Source: Opitutaceae bacterium (GTDB taxonomy: Bacteria > Verrucomicrobiota > Verrucomicrobiia > Opitutales > Opitutaceae). From it: 10,345 nt of DNA. The notes under the pieces are model-generated. The model did not search any database and was not told where the DNA came from. It saw only the letters and a list, made by a program, of their open reading frames with translations. The stretch spans positions 1-10,345 of the forward strand of contig JAHFTI010000100.1 of NCBI GenBank assembly GCA_023265535.1. The letters run 5' to 3'. A program made the position numbers and the translations under genes. Below are positions 6,796 through 10,345 of the stretch, one piece after another. The stretch's first letter is position 1, and every line of letters starts with the position of its first letter.

Positions 6796-7028
6796 GGGCC
6801 TTGAAAAAGCGGCGCGACGCACAACTGGCAAGCATGGAGAGCCTCCAGGGGACGGATAGGGTGCCAGGCCCCCCGTGCAAGGATCCCACCCGAGGCAATC
6901 CCCGCCGGGCGGCAGAGGAGTGCGGTGCCGTAAATCAATGGATCGATGCACATGCCCCGGACCACCCTCCTCCCACTCGGGAAATCCGCCTGAAAGCGAC
7001 TTTGCGAAGCGCCGCAAAAGATGCACGC
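6796..7028. other. Intergenic region between ettA and the ilv attenuation unit
   Basis: This stretch must contain the ettA promoter on the minus strand, but I could not pick a convincing -35/-10 pair. At 7001-7018 there is a 6-bp inverted repeat (TTTGCG, six bases, CGCAAA) directly upstream of the TTGACA of the ilv unit, a possible operator. Open frames crossing the region read as low-complexity translation and look non-coding. Confidence 0.5.
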
Positions 7029-7034
7029 TTGACA
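7029..7034 (+). promoter_or_regulatory. Candidate -35 element for the ilv leader operon
   Basis: A perfect TTGACA lies 38 bases before the leader start codon. The -10 is not clear: no TATAAT-like hexamer occurs at 16-18 bp spacing (ATCGGT at 7052-7057), and TATTTT at 7043-7048 is too close to the -35. If the TTGACA is used, transcription would begin about ten bases before the leader ATG. Confidence 0.4.
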
Positions 7035-7072
7035 ACTGCGCATATTTTGTCATCGGTGTGCGCGCTCTTCAA

Positions 7073-7183
7073 ATGATCAACAGCAACAACAACGCTCTCG
7101 CACTGCTCGCCCGGGTCCTCCCGGTCGTCGTCGTGGCCATTGTTGTAGTCGTAGTGGTTAGACACCTGCCGCGAGCGAGCTGA
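7073..7183 (+). CDS. Valine-rich leader peptide of the ilvBN attenuator (ivbL-like)
   Basis: This 36-codon ORF starts MINSNNNALALLARVLP and contains 11 Val, 5 Leu and 2 Ile. The core is VVVVAIVVVVVV (residues 18-29), closely resembling the E. coli IvbL core, and it ends RHLPRAS. Its stop codon lies 16 bases before an intrinsic terminator that precedes the acetolactate synthase gene. In the known mechanism, scarcity of charged tRNA-Val stalls the leader ribosome and prevents termination. The six consecutive valine codons (7142-7159) are GTT GTA GTC GTA GTG GTT. Four of these end in A or T, whereas ilvB uses GTC and GTG almost exclusively, so rare codons may sharpen stalling. No Shine-Dalgarno precedes the ATG. 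The peptide itself probably has no function after synthesis. Confidence 0.93.
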   Translation: MINSNNNALALLARVLPVVVVAIVVVVVVRHLPRAS

Positions 7184-7211
7184 TCGAGCACGATTTCAGC
7201 CCTCCGGCAGG
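7165..7211 (+). promoter_or_regulatory. Antiterminator pairing of the ilv attenuator
   Basis: CCTGCCG (7165-7171, inside the leader codons His-Leu-Pro-Arg) is exactly complementary to CGGCAGG (7205-7211). The second strand includes four bases of the terminator's 5' arm and most of its loop, so the two structures exclude each other. Between them, 7180-7199 can fold its own hairpin (CTGATCG with CGAT and CAG, two bulged T). A ribosome at the stop codon (7181-7183) would cover 7165-7171 and allow termination. One stalled early in the valine run would leave it free. Pairing is seen in the sequence and the mechanism is inferred from classical attenuation. Confidence 0.75.
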
Positions 7212-7229
7212 ACGCCGGAGGGTTTTTTT
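7200..7229 (+). terminator. Intrinsic terminator (attenuator) before ilvB
   Basis: CCCTCCGGC (7200-7208) and GCCGGAGGG (7214-7222) form a perfect 9-bp GC-rich stem with a five-base AGGAC loop, followed directly by seven T (7223-7229). It lies between the leader stop and ilvB, where an attenuator is expected. Confidence 0.95.
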
Positions 7230-7289
7230 ATGGCCCTGCGGTGGACTGGTGGAGGGGAAAAACCCCCAACAACACCATAACCCAGTTTT

Positions 7290-8978
7290 ATGACCATCAA
7301 CGGAGCCCAGATCCTCACCACCCTCCTGGAACGCCAGGGCATCAAGATCGTCGCCGGCCTGCCAGGAGGCCCGATCCTGCCCTTTTACGATGCGCTGAAA
7401 AGCAGCTCGATCGAGCACGTCCTCGTCCGCCATGAGCAGGGCGCGGGCTTCATCGCGCAAGGCATGGCCCGCACCACGGGCAAGGCAGCCGTCTGCCTCG
7501 CCAGTTCCGGCCCCGGCGCCACCAACCTCGTGACGGCCGTCGCCGACGCCTACCTCGACTCAATCCCGATGGTCGCCATCACCGCCCAGGTGCCCCAGTC
7601 GCTCATCGGCACGGACGCCTTCCAGGAGGTCGACACCTATGGCCTGATGATCCCGATCACCAAGCACAATTTCCTCGTGCGCAGCCCCGCCGAGCTGCTC
7701 GAGGTCATCCCGCTTGCCTTCAGCATCGCCGAGTCGGGACGCCAGGGCCCCGTCTCCGTCGACATTCCCAAGGACGTGCTCACGGGCACGCTCGAGCTGG
7801 GCGAATGGCCCGAGCCCGGCCGCCCCGAGAAGGCACCCGCCATCGCCGACGACCAGATCAAGGAGCTCGCCGCCCTGATCACGAAGGCCAGGCACCCCAT
7901 CATCTACCTCGGTGGTGGCGTGATCAGCGCCAACGCCTCGGCCCTGGCCCACGAACTCACGCGCCGCATCCAGGCACCCATCGTCTCCACGCTCATGGCG
8001 CTCGGCGCGATCCCGCCCGACGAGCCCCTCTACATGGGCATGCTCGGCATGCACGGCTCGAAGGCCACCAACTTCCTGCTGGAGGAAACCGACCTGCTCA
8101 TAGCGATCGGCGCCCGCTTCGACGACCGCGCCACGGGCAAGGCGGCCGAGTTCTGCCCCACGGCGACGATCGTGCACATCGACATAGACCGCGCGGAGAT
8201 CGGCAAGATCAAGCAGCCCTTCCTGAGCCTGCATGGGGACGCCAACGAGATCCTCGGCAAGCTGCTCGCCACGCTGCCCGCGCAGCAGCGCCCCGACTGG
8301 GTGCGCCGCACGCTCGAGCTGAAGGCCGCCCACGACCTGCGCATGCCAAGCGCCGCCGAGGATCCCCTCCACCCGCTCGGCTTCTGCCGCACGCTCGCCT
8401 CCCTCATCCCGTCCGACTCCATCGTCACCACCGACGTGGGCCAGCACCAGATGTGGATCGCCCAGGCCTACCCGGTGCGCCATCCGCGCGGCCTGCTCAC
8501 CGCCGGCGGACTCGGCAGCATGGGCTTCGGCCTGCCCGCCGCCATCGGCGCCTCGCTGGCCGCCCCCGGCAAGCGCGTGGTCTGCATCACGGGCGACGGC
8601 TCCATCATGATGAACATCCAGGAGCTGGCCACCCTGGCGGAACTCGACCTGCCCGTCGCCATCATCATCATGAACAACGCCCACCTGGGCCTCGTGCGCC
8701 AGCAGCAGGAGCTCTTCTACGGGCAGCGTTACCACGCGTGCAAGTTTGCCTCGAAGCCCGATTTCGCCGCCATTGCCCGCGGCTTCGGCATCCGGGGCGT
8801 GCGCATCGACCCCAACGACGATCCACTGGCCCAGATCCAGCGCGAGCTGGCCCGTCCCGGCCCGGTGCTCATCGACATGCCCATCGTCGAGGGCGCCAAG
8901 GTGCTCCCCATGGTGCCTCCGGGCGCGGCCAACAGGGTCATGATCTGCGAACCCGAAAAGGCGGAGTGTTCCTGCTGA
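7290..8978 (+). CDS. ilvB: Acetolactate synthase large (catalytic) subunit, AHAS I type
   Basis: The 562-residue ThDP/FAD enzyme condenses two pyruvates, or pyruvate and 2-ketobutyrate, in the first common step of Val/Leu/Ile synthesis. Domains are the ThDP-binding N domain (about 1-165, catalytic Glu49 in RHEQGAGF), central domain (about 190-325, with IGARFDDRATG at 273-283) and C-terminal ThDP domain (about 375-530, GDGS at 435-438 and NN at 462-463). Several segments match E. coli AHAS I (IlvB) rather than AHAS II/III: GTDAFQEVDTYG (107-118), LGLVRQQQELFYGQ (466-479) and VLPMVPPGAAN (538-548). Gln472 replaces the Trp of the usual V-x-Q-W-Q, the residue tied to 2-ketobutyrate preference, so low preference is predicted. 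The tail ends in ECSC. There is no Shine-Dalgarno, and a small GGGG-A5-CCCC hairpin (7254-7266) lies in the 5' leader. Regulation is by the attenuator upstream. Confidence 0.96.
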   Translation: MTINGAQILTTLLERQGIKIVAGLPGGPILPFYDALKSSSIEHVLVRHEQGAGFIAQGMARTTGKAAVCLASSGPGATNLVTAVADAYLDSIPMVAITAQVPQSLIGTDAFQEVDTYGLMIPITKHNFLVRSPAELLEVIPLAFSIAESGRQGPVSVDIPKDVLTGTLELGEWPEPGRPEKAPAIADDQIKELAALITKARHPIIYLGGGVISANASALAHELTRRIQAPIVSTLMALGAIPPDEPLYMGMLGMHGSKATNFLLEETDLLIAIGARFDDRATGKAAEFCPTATIVHIDIDRAEIGKIKQPFLSLHGDANEILGKLLATLPAQQRPDWVRRTLELKAAHDLRMPSAAEDPLHPLGFCRTLASLIPSDSIVTTDVGQHQMWIAQAYPVRHPRGLLTAGGLGSMGFGLPAAIGASLAAPGKRVVCITGDGSIMMNIQELATLAELDLPVAIIIMNNAHLGLVRQQQELFYGQRYHACKFASKPDFAAIARGFGIRGVRIDPNDDPLAQIQRELARPGPVLIDMPIVEGAKVLPMVPPGAANRVMICEPEKAECSC

Positions 8979-8994
8979 GCACGCCTGCCCCGGG

Positions 8995-9027
8995 GGGGGA
9001 ACCCGCGCAGCACTGCGACGGGCCCCC
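8995..9027 (+). ncRNA. Strong intercistronic hairpin between ilvB and ilvN
   Basis: GGGGG (8995-8999), CCCG (9002-9005) and CGCA (9006-9009) pair in order with TGCG (9014-9017), CGGG (9019-9022) and CCCCC (9023-9027). This gives 13 base pairs closed by a four-base GCAC loop, with AA (9000-9001) and A (9018) bulged. No T-run follows, so it is unlikely to be a full terminator. It could set the IlvB:IlvN ratio by mRNA processing or partial attenuation (inference). The 105-bp gap contains no credible gene. Confidence 0.65.
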
Positions 9028-9083
9028 ACGGAGTTCCACACCACACCGCACCACGCCCCAACCAGCCCACACGTATCCAAATC

Positions 9084-9413
9084 ATGCATACCACCCTTCT
9101 CGAACTCGAAGTCCGTAATCATCCCGGCACCATGTCCCACATCACGGGCCTCTTCGCGCGCCGCGCCTTCAACCTGGAGGCCATCCTTTGCGTCCCGCTC
9201 GGCACCGGAGCCACCAGCCGCATCCTCCTGCTCGTCGCCGACGAGCCCCGCCTGGAGCAGGTGGAGAAGCAGCTCGCCAAGCTCCACGACGTGCTGAGCG
9301 TGCGCCAGCGCGCCGACCTGAGCCCGGATCTTTTCCGCCTGCTCGATGACGGCTGGCAGGCGGGCGCCACCAAGCCTGCCTCGGCGGCCACCGCGGCCAC
9401 GGCGGCTGGCTGA
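9084..9413 (+). CDS. ilvN: Acetolactate synthase small (regulatory) subunit, AHAS I type
   Basis: The 109-residue protein is a single ACT domain that binds and activates the IlvB catalytic subunit and mediates valine feedback inhibition. It matches E. coli IlvN (about 96 residues) closely: LELEVRNHPGTMSHITGLFA (6-25), RRAFNLEAILCVPL (26-39) and LLLVADEPRLEQVEKQL (48-64). It lacks the second domain of the longer IlvH-type subunits (about 160 residues), which supports AHAS I type. Residues about 94-109 are an added tail rich in Ala and Thr (KPASAATAATAAG) with no obvious role. The ATG at 9084 gives the family start, and no Shine-Dalgarno is present. It is separated from ilvB by 105 bp including a strong hairpin, whereas E. 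coli ilvB and ilvN are nearly contiguous. Confidence 0.95.
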   Translation: MHTTLLELEVRNHPGTMSHITGLFARRAFNLEAILCVPLGTGATSRILLLVADEPRLEQVEKQLAKLHDVLSVRQRADLSPDLFRLLDDGWQAGATKPASAATAATAAG

Positions 9414-9417
9414 TAAC

Positions 9418-9433
9418 GACGCCCTTGGGCGTC
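9418..9433. terminator. Palindrome between convergent ilvN and uvrA, possible bidirectional terminator
   Basis: GACGCCC (9418-9424) and GGGCGTC (9427-9433) form a near-perfect palindrome that fills most of the 20-bp gap between the ilvN stop and the uvrA stop (9436-9434). As RNA it would fold six pairs with a CTTG loop on either strand. No T-run follows on either side, so intrinsic termination would be weak. It is called from position and symmetry. Confidence 0.45.
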
Positions 9434-10345
9434 TCAGCGACGGGCGCGCGCACGCCACTTGGCGAGCGCCGTGCCCGTGAGGGATTCCGCGCAGGCTTCG
9501 ATGCCTGCGCGAGCCCCTGCATAGACGAGCTTGCCGCCCTGGCTTCCGCCGCCAGGCCCGAGGTCGATGAGCCAGTCGGCGAGGTTGATCACGTCGAGAT
9601 TGTGCTCGATGATCAGCACGGTGTTTCCCGCGTCGCGCAACTTGAAGAGTAGGTCCATGAGCTTCTGGATGTCGACCCAGTGCAGGCCGGTGGTCGGCTC
9701 ATCCAGGATGTAGAGCGTGTCGCCCTGCTGCCGCTTGCTGAGCTCGAGGGACAGCTTGAGGCGTTGGGCCTCGCCACCCGAAAGCGTCGTCGCGGACTGC
9801 CCCAGTGCGAGGTACCCCAGCCCCACGGCGTCGAGCGTGGTGAGCTTGTCCATGATGCGGGGGATGTTCTTGAAGAGCACCAGCGCCTCGCGGACGCTCA
9901 TGTCGAGCACGTCGGCGATGGACTTGCCGTGGAAGAGCACCTCGAGGGTCTCACGGTTGAAACGCCGGCCGCCACAGCTCGTGCACGGCGCGTAGGCGTC
10001 CGCCATGAACTGCATGTCGAGCTTGATGCTGCCATCGCCCTGGCAACGCTCGCAGCGTCCGCCGCGCACATTGAACGAAAAGCGGCTCGCCTTGTAGCCG
10101 CGCACCTTGGCGAGGGGAACCTGCGTGAAGAGGTCGCGCAGGAGGTCGAGCAGCCCTACATAGGTGGCGGGATTGGAGCGCGGGCTGCGCCCGATGGGTT
10201 CCTGGTCGACGAGCACCAGGCGAGAAAAATGATCCAAGCCCTCGAGCGCCTTGTGTTTGCCGGGCAATGCCTTTGCCCCGTTCAGGCGGCGCGCCGCTGC
10301 GGCTGCGAGGATGTCGTTCACCAGAGTGCTCTTGCCCGAGCCGCT
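9434..10345 (-). CDS. uvrA: Excinuclease ABC subunit A, C-terminal part (cut by window edge)
   Basis: The last 303 residues of UvrA are present. UvrA is the damage-recognising ATPase of nucleotide excision repair, which loads UvrB. The fragment begins inside the second Walker A as SGSGKSTL. Numbering from the window edge, it has the family segment IGRSPRSNPATYVG (51-64), RFSFNVRGGRC (88-98), the zinc module Cys98-x2-Cys101-x19-Cys121-x2-Cys124, NRETLEV (130-136), the ABC signature LSGGEAQRLKL (188-198), Walker B LYILDEPTTGLH (211-222) and IIEHNLDVI (245-253). The C-terminal tail is short and basic (KWRARARR). The first ATPase domain lies outside the window, so an unusual full-length architecture, such as the duplicated UvrA forms, cannot be excluded. 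The gene converges on ilvN with only 20 bp between stops. Confidence 0.96.
   Translation of the reverse strand, partial: SGSGKSTLVNDILAAAAARRLNGAKALPGKHKALEGLDHFSRLVLVDQEPIGRSPRSNPATYVGLLDLLRDLFTQVPLAKVRGYKASRFSFNVRGGRCERCQGDGSIKLDMQFMADAYAPCTSCGGRRFNRETLEVLFHGKSIADVLDMSVREALVLFKNIPRIMDKLTTLDAVGLGYLALGQSATTLSGGEAQRLKLSLELSKRQQGDTLYILDEPTTGLHWVDIQKLMDLLFKLRDAGNTVLIIEHNLDVINLADWLIDLGPGGGSQGGKLVYAGARAGIEACAESLTGTALAKWRARARR

Noticed and set aside
6796..7053. 86-codon in-frame extension of EttA up to 7053
   Set aside because: EttA proteins begin close to the MAKPDEP-like start. The extension has no resemblance to the family and runs through the region needed for divergent promoters.
7111..7124. 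CCGGG-TCCT-CCCGG hairpin in the leader as the pause structure of the attenuator
   Set aside because: It folds on its own but does not pair with the antiterminator strand 7165-7171, so a classical 1:2 role could not be shown. It may be incidental.
7073..7289. T-box or other riboswitch before ilvB
   Set aside because: There is no T-box consensus, specifier stem or known aptamer core. The Val-rich ORF and terminator explain the region.
7560..9458. 632-codon open frame antisense to ilvB and ilvN
   Set aside because: It is the mirror of GC-rich codon bias in two clearly real genes. The translation is His/Gly/Ala-rich with no recognisable domain.

Overview
The window is GC-rich bacterial chromosome, densely packed with genes and typical of core metabolism. 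No transposase, phage gene, CRISPR array, tRNA or rRNA is visible. The best guess is a Verrucomicrobiota (PVC-group) bacterium. This rests on a lipoprotein that I recognise as DUF6250-like, a family I associate with Verrucomicrobiota, Planctomycetota and Bacteroidota, and on the lack of convincing Shine-Dalgarno sequences. Protein searches are needed to confirm the assignment.

Layout. Positions 1-291 (minus) hold the first 97 residues of a thymidine/pyrimidine-nucleoside phosphorylase, cut by the window edge. A divergent intergenic region with lower GC (292-538) carries a 12-bp hairpin and a second dyad. It leads to a plus-strand secreted lipoprotein (539-1303), whose 3' end overlaps the convergent tcdA by 19 bp. 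From 1285 to 6795 six genes run on the minus strand, read from right to left: ettA (ABC-F translation factor), msrA (exported methionine sulfoxide reductase), hslO (Hsp33 redox chaperone), pnuC (nicotinamide riboside transporter), a NadR-type ribosylnicotinamide kinase, and tcdA (cyclic t6A tRNA modification). pnuC and the kinase overlap by ATGA and form an NAD-salvage pair. msrA and hslO form an oxidative protein-repair pair. A G-rich tandem repeat able to form a G-quadruplex lies just upstream of msrA.

The most striking region is 7029-9413 on the plus strand. It holds a -35-like TTGACA, a 36-codon leader peptide with 11 valines (six consecutive at its core), an intrinsic terminator with a mutually exclusive antiterminator pairing, then ilvB and ilvN. 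This is a complete transcription-attenuation unit. Both enzyme subunits and the leader resemble the enterobacterial AHAS I system (ivbL-ilvBN) rather than the more widespread AHAS III type, including Gln instead of Trp at the position linked to 2-ketobutyrate preference. An additional strong hairpin separates ilvB from ilvN. Convergent to ilvN, with a palindrome between them, is the C-terminal part of uvrA (9434-10345), cut by the window edge.

Functionally, the window combines branched-chain amino acid synthesis under leader-peptide control with a block of housekeeping genes for redox repair, NAD salvage, tRNA modification and translation, flanked by nucleoside phosphorolysis and nucleotide excision repair.
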